In this document: piece by piece, positions 9,601-16,760 of the stretch
Layout: each line of letters starts with the position of its first letter
Position numbering within the stretch: position 1 is the first letter of the stretch
Assembly (NCBI RefSeq): GCF_002554795.1
Contig: NZ_PDEQ01000002.1
Coordinates: 682,001-746,000 of the forward strand
Length of the DNA stretch: 64,000 nucleotides
Origin: Longibacter salinarum
GTDB taxonomy: Bacteria > Bacteroidota > Rhodothermia > Rhodothermales > Salinibacteraceae
Direction: 5' to 3'
Notes under the pieces: generated by a model
What the model saw: the letters and a program-made list of their open reading frames with translations, nothing else
Database searches by the model: none
Told to the model about the DNA's origin: nothing
Made by a program: the position numbers and the translations under genes

Positions 9601-10285
9601 CGACCTGAAGAACCCGTTGTTTGGAATCCGAGCGCTCTCTGAGGTTCTTCTTGAGCGTGACAACGTGGATGAGACCGCGAGGCGAAAGCTGGACCTGATT
9701 CGAAGCTCCGCTGACGACACGCTCAAGCTGATCAATGATCTGTTGGCATCTGCGGCATCGTCGGCCCAGGTTCAGGCGGAGATGGAGATGATTGACGCCG
9801 CTGCTCTTGCCGAGTGGGTGACGCACAGCTTCCAGCACCAGGCGGATCGGAAGCAGCAACGGTTGACGGCAGCGGTACCCTCGGAGCCATGCATCGTCGA
9901 GGCCGACAAGCGGAAGTTGCGTGAGGCGATGAATAACCTGATCAGTAACGCCATCAAGTACTCGCCGCACGGAGCGCCAATACTCGTTCGCGTCGAGCGC
10001 CAGGGGGATGAAATTTGTTTTTGCGTGGAGGACGAAGGGCCTGGCCTGGGAGCAGAGGACCAGCAGCGCCTTTTTGCTCCGTTCCAGCGTCTCACGCCGG
10101 AACCGACGGGAGACGAGGGATCATCAGGACTTGGATTGTACATCGTGAAGCAGATCGCCGAACTTCACGACGGCGATGTGGAGGTCGATTCCGAACTCGG
10201 GAAGGGAAGTACCTTCAAGCTGATCATTCCCGCTGCATCGGCAGGTCCTCGCCGCTCGCACAATGGCCAATCAGTGGAGTCATAA
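6659..10285 (+). CDS. Large sensor histidine kinase: two-component propeller, Y_Y_Y domain, HisKA, HATPase
   Basis: A 1208-residue sensor. A signal/anchor helix (residues 10-32) leads to a periplasmic beta-propeller of about 650 residues with repeats such as ITQDDRGIIYVGNPAGVLSY and LFVDQQDGLWMAYESGIA. Next come a poorly conserved Gly/Ser/Pro/Asp-rich stretch (about 703-812), a Y_Y_Y domain (VEYQYRLDGFDADWSAW to about 890) and one membrane helix (about 899-921). A coiled coil follows, then a HisKA domain with phosphoacceptor His981 in AAHDLKNPL and a HATPase domain (N box NNLISNAIKYSP, G boxes DEGPGLG and GSSGLGLYIVKQ). Unlike hybrid HTCS regulators it has no receiver or DNA-binding domain, and no response regulator is adjacent, so its partner and ligand are unknown. 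Confidence 0.93.
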   Translation: MPIARGYIAASVRGVITLVALLIVLQPANTNAFEREGQRVAPSDRDATIEAASLDSAASADEAPSSHQIPGYPLFRNYVPDDYGPDLPSQNWAITQDDRGIIYVGNPAGVLSYDGANWRLIPTDDRTLVRTVFRGTDGRIYVGAYGEVGYLAPDAAGQMQFVSLEGEIPPLLRDFGHTASGVSVSNGVYFQTRNAIYRWDGEEMDVWTTSDGSRFFRVFAVRDTVYVSRESVGLHRIVDERLEPVPGGTAFSGTSVTAILPYGNDDLLIGTVDSKLYLRRNGEIERFPTEIDRFLTANELYTAAALPDGSYAFATLWGGVVITDPAGRTRRILDKRAGLIGDDVRALFVDQQDGLWMAYESGIARAEITLPISMFDDRTGLDGVAMSIVRHDDALHVGTTSGVFRLSRQETDDGSLRPVFQRVSSLRAQAFSLLSHRSGLLAATDRGVFLLADGQARSVAESQTAYGLHASRHTDGLVYVGYIDGVGTMQYQSGQWKSQSSIPGLDRGIFFLEEDARGDLWAASAYGGLWNVSTSDGLQNQPMVTEIASEGQHPQHVFRMAYVPNEGLHIVSRSGVTRPVRDEMGHISLEPDTSIASRLPSSAGRVLSLTAAPDGDLWVTAESDTYWLDREDESETSLRMPFAYMPEFNAYASLAESAGRFWVVGEEGVVSHCPVDVPRKDNAVRTLIRSVSLIRTDSVLFGGTEPLDIEPMSRVGSVGLTGARPGLSDDEQQTGLVSDAKLDLPSLEEVPGGEGASPKMGMLASVKPTRSTQTPAVGDSDLQTQPEQLAPGTSETIKSVVDEETDGGSDRSLTQIPYSDNAVRVEFAAPGYGHEESVEYQYRLDGFDADWSAWTSETKKEYTNLPPGRYQFDVRARNPRVWTASTARFAFEVLPPWYRTIWAYAAYAFLMGGLVFGVVQWRSAQLERRAMALERVIERRTAEVKEQARQLEVYNTELVRSNEVLQETVEEKSKLLGVAAHDLKNPLFGIRALSEVLLERDNVDETARRKLDLIRSSADDTLKLINDLLASAASSAQVQAEMEMIDAAALAEWVTHSFQHQADRKQQRLTAAVPSEPCIVEADKRKLREAMNNLISNAIKYSPHGAPILVRVERQGDEICFCVEDEGPGLGAEDQQRLFAPFQRLTPEPTGDEGSSGLGLYIVKQIAELHDGDVEVDSELGKGSTFKLIIPAASAGPRRSHNGQSVES

Positions 10286-10470
10286 ACGCAGAGGCACGTG
10301 GTTCGAGGTGCGTTGGGCTCGGACGGACGGCCCGACGCTACGTGCGAATGCGATGGGCCTGTTGGGTGTCGAGTAATCATCGCGTGTTGCCCGGAACGAC
10401 TGCCCCGACAGTTGCTTTTCAGCGCCAGAACATCCCGTCCACTGCTTTTTGCGACCAACACGATCTCGCT

Positions 10471-11292
10471 ATGGAAACCATCAGCATCCTCGGATGTGGC
10501 TGGCTCGGTCTTCCTCTCGGTCAACGATTAGCGACGCAGGGCCACCGCGTCAAGGGATCGACGACGACGCCGGACAAGCTGGACGTCGTGGAAGCGGCCG
10601 GGATCGAGCCATACCTCCTGCGCCTAGATCCGGAGCCCACGAGCGATTCGGACGACTTCTTCCAGTCCGACATCCTGTTTGTTAACGTTCCGCCACCGAG
10701 GAATCGGGATGACGCTTCATCTTTCCACGAGCGTCAGATGGAGATGATCAGCGCGGCCACGACAGCAGACTGGGTGATTCTAGCGAGTTCGACGGGCGTT
10801 TATCCCAACGCGGATCGTGTCGTGACGGAAGAGGATGTGCCTCCGGGGGGACCGCCGGCGTACGAGGGATCGCGGCGGTCGACCGGTCAGATTTTAGAAA
10901 CCGTAGAAGGAATGTGGGCGACGAAGGACGTGGATGTGACGGTTCTTCGTTTTGGAGGGCTGTATGGCCCGAAGCGGCATCCGGGACGCTTTCTCGCAGG
11001 TAAATCTGGGCTTGCGAGGCCCTCGGCGCCCGTTAATCTCATCCATCTCGATGACTGCATCGGAATTGCGGAAGCCGTGATCCAAGAAGGGGCACGTGGG
11101 GCCATTTTCAATGCTGTTGCAGACCAGCATCCATCACGACGGGAAACCTACACGCGCGCAGCACGCTCACTTGGACTCAAGACGCCTGATTTCGACATGA
11201 GCGACGAGCGAGGCGGAAAGGTTGTGAGCAACGAGAAAGTGCGCGCCGAACTCGGATATGCGTTTGCTCATCCTGACCCGAGTGACGTGTAA
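10471..11292 (+). CDS. NAD(P)-binding epimerase-like protein (SDR superfamily, YeeZ-like)
   Basis: 273 residues from ATG 10471. The frame is open further upstream but there it overlaps the kinase gene and has no family resemblance. The N-terminal ISILGCGWLGLPLGQRLA is a GxGxxG Rossmann motif. Further features are LASSTGVYPN (Ser of the SDR triad) and VTVLRFGGLYGPKRHP. The usual YxxxK is not obvious: the region reads PAYEGSRRSTGQ, with R in place of K. The family is annotated as NAD-dependent epimerase/dehydratase, often nucleoside-diphosphate-sugar-like, but no substrate can be assigned. It lies alone between the kinase and egtB. Confidence 0.82.
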   Translation: METISILGCGWLGLPLGQRLATQGHRVKGSTTTPDKLDVVEAAGIEPYLLRLDPEPTSDSDDFFQSDILFVNVPPPRNRDDASSFHERQMEMISAATTADWVILASSTGVYPNADRVVTEEDVPPGGPPAYEGSRRSTGQILETVEGMWATKDVDVTVLRFGGLYGPKRHPGRFLAGKSGLARPSAPVNLIHLDDCIGIAEAVIQEGARGAIFNAVADQHPSRRETYTRAARSLGLKTPDFDMSDERGGKVVSNEKVRAELGYAFAHPDPSDV

Positions 11293-11598
11293 CGATTCCT
11301 CGATTCATTGGACGGATGGAGCGACTGCGTTGACTTCCCCGGGTAGAAAACATTACTGTGTATATCGGATGAAGCGGCTCGTCGGTCGTCATCATCCCAG
11401 CGCGCGACCCGTGGTCGACGCCTGCAACCCGCGATACTTTGCTTATCGGCATGCCTGAAATGGCCCCGTTCGTACGCCGTTGAGACGGTCGAAGTGTTTC
11501 AGATGTACGTCGTCTCTGGGCGATTGAAGTCTATGGCGTACGGACACCGACTGCGCCGATGTTTCCAGTTCTCTTCTGCCCTTTGCCCTTCCCTCGTC
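11293..11598. other. Intergenic region upstream of egtB
   Basis: 306 bases. An in-frame extension of egtB to 11494 exists, but it encodes Arg-rich sequence with no family match. I see no terminator, RNA or repeat. Confidence 0.4.
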
Positions 11599-12945
11599 AT
11601 GGCTGCTAATCCCGCCGCTCCTGCTGCGACGCCTACGAAGATTCGACATTCGGATGCAGCATCCCTATCCGAGCAATACGATGCCGTCCGGGGCTTTACA
11701 GAAGAATTTTGTGAACCCCTAAATACCGAGGATTACGTCGTTCAGACGGTCGAGAATGTAAGTCCCACCAAGTGGCATCTGGCCCACACTACGTGGTTCT
11801 TCGAAACGTTCATTTTGAAGGATCACGTATCCTCGTACGAGCCACTCAACGAGACGTACGCCTATCTCTTCAACTCGTACTACATCCAGGCAGGCGAGCG
11901 ACATTGTCGAGACCGTCGGGGCTACATTTCACGTCCCACCGTCAGCGAGGTGTACGCGTACCGTGCGCATGTCGATGACGCGATGCACGCGCTCATGTCT
12001 AGCGCGTCTGGGAAGCAGATGCACGAGCTCGCCCCGCTGATCGAGATCGGGCTTCATCATGAGCAGCAGCACCAGGAGCTCATGGTCACCGACATGAAGC
12101 ACGTACTGTCGGTGAACCCGCTGCGTCCAGCGTATCGCGACGATCTTACGCGCGCCGAAAGCCGAGAGGCGCCTGCGCTACAGTGGGTCGGGTTCGACGA
12201 GGGAGTGTACGAAATTGGGTTCGATGACGAGGACCCGGACGCCGGATTTTGCTACGACAATGAGACGCCGAGACACCGCGAGTTTCTTGAGTCGTTTCAG
12301 CTGGCGAATCGCCTCGTGACCTGTGGCGAGTATCTTGAGTTCATGCGTGACGGTGGCTACGAGCGGCCCGAGCTCTGGTTGTCTGCCGGGTGGGCCATGG
12401 TGCAGGAGAAGGAATGGACGGAACCCTTTTATTGGGAAGCGCACGACGATCAGTATTACCTCTACACGCTCGGCGGCCTCCGCGAGGTGAATCCTGCTGA
12501 GCCCGTGTCGCACCTCAGCTACTACGAGGCCGAAGCGTTCGCGCGATGGGCTGATGCCCGTCTCCCGACCGAAGCGGAATGGGAGATCGCCTCGCGGGGT
12601 GTGCCCTTGGAGGGCAATTTTGTCGACGAAGGCCATTTTCACCCGCAGCCACTGCCGGAGGATGCGGAGGGAGCGGTGCCTGAGCTGGGCGATGGGCCGC
12701 TCCATCAAATGTTTGGGGACGTCTGGGAGTGGACCCGGAGTCATTACTCACCCTACCCTGGGTACGAACCGCTGCCGGGCGCTCTTGGCGAATACAATGG
12801 CAAGTTTATGTGCGGTCAGTTCGTGCTTCGCGGCGGATCGTGTGCGACCTCCCGCTCGCACATCCGACGTACATACCGCAACTTCTTCCATCCCGACGAG
12901 GCATGGCAATTTATGGGCCTTCGTCTCGCTCGGGATGCCGGCTGA
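11599..12945 (+). CDS. egtB: Ergothioneine biosynthesis sulfoxide synthase EgtB
   Basis: Non-heme iron enzyme that joins hercynine to a thiol (cysteine or gamma-glutamylcysteine) using oxygen. The 448 residues carry an N-terminal DinB-like domain and a C-terminal formylglycine-generating-enzyme-type domain. The three iron histidines are visible: His63 in KWHLAHTTWFFE and His154/His158 in LHHEQQHQE. The FGE domain shows EYLEFMRDGGY, LPTEAEWEIASRG, GDVWEWTRS and the end VLRGGSCATSRSHIRRTYRNFF. I chose the ATG at 11599, just before the domain. egtD follows 80 bases later. Neither egtA nor egtC (the gamma-glutamyl route) is nearby, which fits an EgtB that uses cysteine directly, though this is not proved. 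Confidence 0.95.
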   Translation: MAANPAAPAATPTKIRHSDAASLSEQYDAVRGFTEEFCEPLNTEDYVVQTVENVSPTKWHLAHTTWFFETFILKDHVSSYEPLNETYAYLFNSYYIQAGERHCRDRRGYISRPTVSEVYAYRAHVDDAMHALMSSASGKQMHELAPLIEIGLHHEQQHQELMVTDMKHVLSVNPLRPAYRDDLTRAESREAPALQWVGFDEGVYEIGFDDEDPDAGFCYDNETPRHREFLESFQLANRLVTCGEYLEFMRDGGYERPELWLSAGWAMVQEKEWTEPFYWEAHDDQYYLYTLGGLREVNPAEPVSHLSYYEAEAFARWADARLPTEAEWEIASRGVPLEGNFVDEGHFHPQPLPEDAEGAVPELGDGPLHQMFGDVWEWTRSHYSPYPGYEPLPGALGEYNGKFMCGQFVLRGGSCATSRSHIRRTYRNFFHPDEAWQFMGLRLARDAG

Positions 12946-13025
12946 GCTCAGGTCGTTTCGATCGCCTCCAGTCCGGTGCACCTCAACCGGACGCGTTCGT
13001 CCTTCTTTTCTCCCGTTATGACCGC

Positions 13026-14003
13026 ATGAACTCGCCCGAAACGCTTTCTCTGATCGATTGTCATCCATCCGAAAGCTCGTTTCGAGAGGACGTCCTCGAT
13101 GGGCTCTCTCGCGAGCAAAAACAGATTGCATCGAAGTACCTGTATGACGCTCGAGGTTCAAAATTATTTGATCGCATCACAACCCTCGAGGAGTATTATC
13201 CGACACGTACCGAAGCATCGATCATGCGAACTGAGATCGATGCGATGGCTGAAGCTATCGGGAAAGACACATTGCTCGTCGAATACGGCAGCGGGAGTAG
13301 CGAGAAGACTCGTATTTTGCTCGACCGCGTGAGCCAGAATCTTCAGGGATACGTTCCGGTCGATATTTCCCGTGATCACCTGATGGATGCAGCGGCTCGA
13401 ATTGCCTCTTCCTATCCAGATTTAGACGTTCGCCCCGTCTGTGCCGACTACACGTCGTCGTTTCCCTTACCAGAGTTCGTCGAGGAGGCTGCGCGCATCG
13501 TCGTATACTTTCCCGGGTCCACGATCGGCAATTTCGAGCGCGATGATGCGGTGGCGTTTCTTGACCGAATTGCGCAGGCGGTCGGTGCGGGCGGTGGTCT
13601 GCTCATCGGCGTGGACCTCCGGAAAGATCCCGACATTCTGCACGCTGCATACAATGACCGCGAAGGAGTCACGGCGAGGTTCAATCTCAATCTTCTCCGC
13701 CGGATCAACCGGGAATTGAACGCCGACTTTGATCTGGATGCGTTTCGCCACGAGGCGGTATGGCGTTCGGACCTGGGCTGTATCGAAATGCTGTTGGTGA
13801 GCACGAAAGACCAGTCCGTACGTGTCGGCGAGGAAACGTTCTCGTTCGAGAAGGGCGAGTCCATTCATACCGAGTACTCGTTTAAGTTTACGCCGGAGCA
13901 ATTTGCAGAGATGGCCTCGGAAGCGGGCTTCCGGATCGAACGCGTCTGGACGGATGATCAGGACCTCTTCAGCATCCAGTATGCTACGGTGGGAGCCTGG
14001 TAG
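13026..14003 (+). CDS. egtD: L-histidine N-alpha-methyltransferase EgtD
   Basis: Makes hercynine from histidine with three SAM methylations, the substrate for EgtB. 325 residues from ATG 13026, the usual length. Family signatures are KYLYDARGSKLFDRITTLEEYYPTR split over residues 38-62, the SAM site LLVEYGSGSSEKTRILLD, YVPVDISRDHL, VVYFPGSTIGNFER and LLIGVDLRKD. The tail has SIHTEYSFKFTPEQF and ends close after the expected final strand. It sits directly behind egtB on the same strand, so the two are probably co-transcribed. Confidence 0.96.
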   Translation: MNSPETLSLIDCHPSESSFREDVLDGLSREQKQIASKYLYDARGSKLFDRITTLEEYYPTRTEASIMRTEIDAMAEAIGKDTLLVEYGSGSSEKTRILLDRVSQNLQGYVPVDISRDHLMDAAARIASSYPDLDVRPVCADYTSSFPLPEFVEEAARIVVYFPGSTIGNFERDDAVAFLDRIAQAVGAGGGLLIGVDLRKDPDILHAAYNDREGVTARFNLNLLRRINRELNADFDLDAFRHEAVWRSDLGCIEMLLVSTKDQSVRVGEETFSFEKGESIHTEYSFKFTPEQFAEMASEAGFRIERVWTDDQDLFSIQYATVGAW

Positions 14004-14221
14004 GTTGAGCCTGTCTTTCGGAAAGGGCAGACACACGACGAGCAGCCCAGAAGTTGTTGAAGGTACCATCTGTGTGACCGGGCTCCGGACCGTCGTTGAT
14101 CGTTTCGTCCCGTTACGCAGGCTGCACGATTGGGAGGAACGAGGAGGGAGGCAATCGTTTGGTGAGAGTCCCGGGGCACCGACCCCATTTTGGGTTCTCT
14201 TTACAAATCGAGACCTAGACT

Positions 14222-14920
14222 ATGGCTTACGAATTTTTTCTCGGCATTGACGTTGCCGATCAGGACTCTGATGGTGCGGGCACCGTCTCGCTATCGCTGA
14301 TCGAAAAGTCTCAGGACGATTCCGAAGAGGCTGCCCAGTATCGGCTCGACAGCATAGAAGAGTACGATGCGGACACCGAGCCGGAAACCATCACGGACCA
14401 CATCCAGAGTCTGCTTGCGGAGTCGCCGTATACGGCACGCACGGGAATTTTTGTCAACCGGGAATCCCAGCGAGGCCAGGCCGTTTACGATGCGCTGGAG
14501 GAGAGCGGTCTCCCCGTTCGTGCCATCACACTGACGGACGAGAAACATGCTTCGCCTCCGACACTGGATGGGGACGATGAGAGCGTGGCCAAGCAGGAAG
14601 CCGTTCGCTCCATTGCAAAGGCGCATCGCGAGGGGCGCCTCGAAATTCAGCATCGTCATACGGAATACGCCTCCACGCTCGCTCGGAAGCTTCAGCAATA
14701 CGCATCGCTCGCTGTGGATGCGGAGGCGCCGGTCGACGTGGACCCCGAAAATGAGGAAGATGGCGAAGCCCTTCCGACGCAGTTCGACTCGCTCGTGACG
14801 AGTGCTGCCGTGGCCGTATGGATGGCCTCGCAGCGATCCTTCGATCCTACGTCTCACCTGAAAGCCGAGCCGAACACATCCGGTAACGTCGTTTCGGGAG
14901 AGCCAGATACGCGCGGATAG
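14222..14920 (+). CDS. Unknown protein resembling a degenerate terminase/RNase H-fold nuclease domain
   Basis: 232 residues, very acidic at the C-terminal end, of unassigned function. The order of elements recalls the C-terminal nuclease domain of phage large terminases (RNase H/RuvC fold). FFLGIDVAD begins strand 1 with a candidate catalytic Asp10. TGIFVNRESQRGQAVYDALEESG is in the place of the usual DxxGxG helix but has Asn for Asp. TQFDSLVTSAAVAVWMASQ resembles the final HDDLVxAxAxA helix, with Phe-Asp-Ser replacing His-Asp-Asp. If the likeness is real, the active site is incomplete. It has its own terminator and no phage neighbours. The match is by eye only. Confidence 0.55.
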   Translation: MAYEFFLGIDVADQDSDGAGTVSLSLIEKSQDDSEEAAQYRLDSIEEYDADTEPETITDHIQSLLAESPYTARTGIFVNRESQRGQAVYDALEESGLPVRAITLTDEKHASPPTLDGDDESVAKQEAVRSIAKAHREGRLEIQHRHTEYASTLARKLQQYASLAVDAEAPVDVDPENEEDGEALPTQFDSLVTSAAVAVWMASQRSFDPTSHLKAEPNTSGNVVSGEPDTRG

Positions 14921-14959
14921 TGGGACGAGGTCGGGTCCTTTCTCCTCTGATGCACCACG

Positions 14960-14990
14960 CGCCCTCACCTCGCCGGTGGGGGCGTTTGAT
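14960..14990 (+). terminator. Terminator after the terminase-like gene
   Basis: A 10-bp stem with one G-T pair (cgccctcacc at 14960-14969 with ggtgggggcg at 14975-14984) closes a 5-nt loop and is followed by TTTGATTT. Confidence 0.75.
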
Positions 14991-15000
14991 TTGTAAGGTG

Positions 15001-15032
15001 TTGTTCACGAAAACGCCCTTGAGTAGCTTTTG
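15001..15032 (+). promoter_or_regulatory. Candidate Bacteroidetes-type promoter of ppa
   Basis: TTG at 15001-15003, 20 bases of spacer, then TAGCTTTTG at 15024-15032. TAGCTTTT matches seven of eight positions of the -7 consensus TAnnTTTG, and the spacing fits. It lies about 60 bases ahead of the ppa ATG. Confidence 0.45.
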
Positions 15033-15092
15033 GCCCAGGGATTTTGCACCTTTTCTCGTGCGCTCCCATCCTTCGTCTAATCCCTGCTACGC

Positions 15093-15650
15093 ATGGCTCA
15101 TCCATGGCATGAAGTACCCGTCGGTCCTGACAGTCCCGAGGTCTTTCAGGCCGTTATCGAGATTCCTCAGGGATGCAAAGTCAAGTACGAGCTCGACAAG
15201 GAAACCGGAATGCTTCGTGTGGACCGGATGCTCTACTCGTCAGTCGTGTACCCTGCGAACTACGGCTTTATCCCGCAAACATACGCGGACGACTTTGATC
15301 CATTGGACGTTCTCGTTCTTGCGCAGGAAGCCGTGGACCCGCTGAGTATTCTCCGTGCTCGACCGATTGGGATGATGAGCATGGTCGACGATGAGCAGGA
15401 GGATGCCAAGATCATCTGCATCCACATCGATGATCCGGCTTTCAATAACTACTGGCACATCAAAGACCTGCCGGAGCATCGTCTTCGTGAACTGAAGCGC
15501 TTTTTTCAGGACTATAAGGCGCTCGAGGACAAGAGCGTACGCGTGCAGGACTTCTTCGGCCCGGAACGGGCTCGCCGAGTCATCTCGGAGGCCGTCGGGC
15601 ACTATGACGAAGAGATCCGGCCAACGCTCGATAACGATGACGAGGAATGA
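15093..15650 (+). CDS. ppa: Inorganic pyrophosphatase
   Basis: Hydrolyses pyrophosphate to phosphate, pulling biosynthetic reactions forward. 185 residues, a normal length for soluble family I enzymes. Recognisable segments are [35 protein letters not shown] and the metal-binding signature [10 protein letters not shown], which has Phe at a position that is usually small or polar. [16 protein letters not shown] carries further acidic ligands, and the family helix is [18 protein letters not shown] separate terminator and promoter precede it, so it appears to be transcribed independently. Confidence 0.96.
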   Translation: MAHPWHEVPVGPDSPEVFQAVIEIPQGCKVKYELDKETGMLRVDRMLYSSVVYPANYGFIPQTYADDFDPLDVLVLAQEAVDPLSILRARPIGMMSMVDDEQEDAKIICIHIDDPAFNNYWHIKDLPEHRLRELKRFFQDYKALEDKSVRVQDFFGPERARRVISEAVGHYDEEIRPTLDNDDEE

Positions 15651-15752
15651 CCGGCGCACGATCGAATTCTCGCTATCACAAGTGAACGCATCGCTCGGTA
15701 TCCGCCCTGCGGCGGGTTCGCTCCTTTCTGATTTAACCTGGCTTCGTACACG

Positions 15753-16523
15753 ATGGAAAACATTCGCACCGATGGAATCGACTTTGCGCTGAAAGGCGAC
15801 GACATGCAACTCGTCGAGGTGGAGCTTGACCCCGGCGAAGCGGTCCGTGCCGAGGCGGGAACCATGCTGTACATGTCCGACGGGGTCGAGATGCAGACCG
15901 ACACCGGCGGGGGCATGTTCAAGGGCTTCAAGCGCATGATCAGTGGTGAGAGCTTCTTCATCACGAGCTTTACCTACTCCGGCCCGTCGAAGGGGCGTGT
16001 GGCATTTGCCGCGCCGTACCCGGGGAAGATCGTCCCGGTTGACCTGTCGCAGCACGACGGATTCCTGTGCCAGAAGGATGCTTTTCTCTGCGCCGACCAG
16101 GACGTGGAGGTCGAGGTGGCATTCAACAAAAAGCTTGGCGCGGGTCTGTTCGGAGGCGAGGGATTCATCCTTCAGCGTCTGACGGGACAGGGATGGGCGT
16201 TCGTCCACGCCGGCGGAACGATCGTTGAGCACAAGCTTGAGGCGGGCGAAACGCTTCGCGTCGACACGGGATGCATCGCTGCATTCTCTGGTACCGTCGA
16301 CTATGACATCAACTTTGTTGGAGGCTTCCGGAACGCGCTGTTCGGAGGAGAAGGTGTCTTCCTCGCGAAATTGACGGGACCGGGCACAGTGTACCTCCAG
16401 AGCCTGCCCTTTGCGCGACTGGCGGACCGGATCGTTGCCGGGCAGTTTGCCAACCGGGGCGAAAGCCGCGGCGTCGGCGGCTCAGGTATTCTGGGCGATC
16501 TCATCGGTGGCGACGAAGTATAG
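15753..16523 (+). CDS. AIM24 family protein (DUF124, TIGR00266)
   Basis: 256 residues of predominantly beta structure with the Gly-rich repeats of the family: EVELDPGEAVRAEAGTMLYMS, GGGMFKGFKRMISGESFFI, GEGFILQRLTGQGWAFVHAGG and GGEGVFLAKLTGPGTVYLQS. The family folds as a double-stranded beta helix related to tryptophan-RNA-binding TRAP-like rings. In yeast mitochondria Aim24 helps organise the inner membrane; the bacterial role is unknown. The gene begins about 100 bases after ppa on the same strand and is followed by a strong terminator. Confidence 0.93.
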   Translation: MENIRTDGIDFALKGDDMQLVEVELDPGEAVRAEAGTMLYMSDGVEMQTDTGGGMFKGFKRMISGESFFITSFTYSGPSKGRVAFAAPYPGKIVPVDLSQHDGFLCQKDAFLCADQDVEVEVAFNKKLGAGLFGGEGFILQRLTGQGWAFVHAGGTIVEHKLEAGETLRVDTGCIAAFSGTVDYDINFVGGFRNALFGGEGVFLAKLTGPGTVYLQSLPFARLADRIVAGQFANRGESRGVGGSGILGDLIGGDEV

Positions 16524-16569
16524 TCGCGCTGGCAGCAGACGCTACTCATACAAAACGGGCTGCAATCAG

Positions 16570-16605
16570 CGGGACGATGGGCGAACAGCTCCGTCGTCCC
16601 GTTTT
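16570..16605 (+). terminator. Terminator of the AIM24 gene
   Basis: A 10-bp stem with one G-T pair (16570-16579 with 16592-16601) and a 12-nt loop is followed by TTTT. Confidence 0.8.
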
Positions 16606-16760
16606 CTGTTTAGGCAGTCGAGAGTGTGTCTCGCAAGGTCGATCGATGGGCTCGCGAAACCGGAAGGTGTCGTTACATCCGATGAAGTGTACGCACGTCG
16701 TAGCCCGGGCTGCGTATCCAGTCTCGTATTCAGAATATCAAATCCGGGCCCGATCCATCC

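Noticed and set aside
6659-10285. Hybrid two-component regulator (HTCS) like those of Bacteroides polysaccharide loci
   Set aside because: The protein ends after the HATPase domain; no receiver or AraC-type domain follows, and no SusCD genes adjoin.
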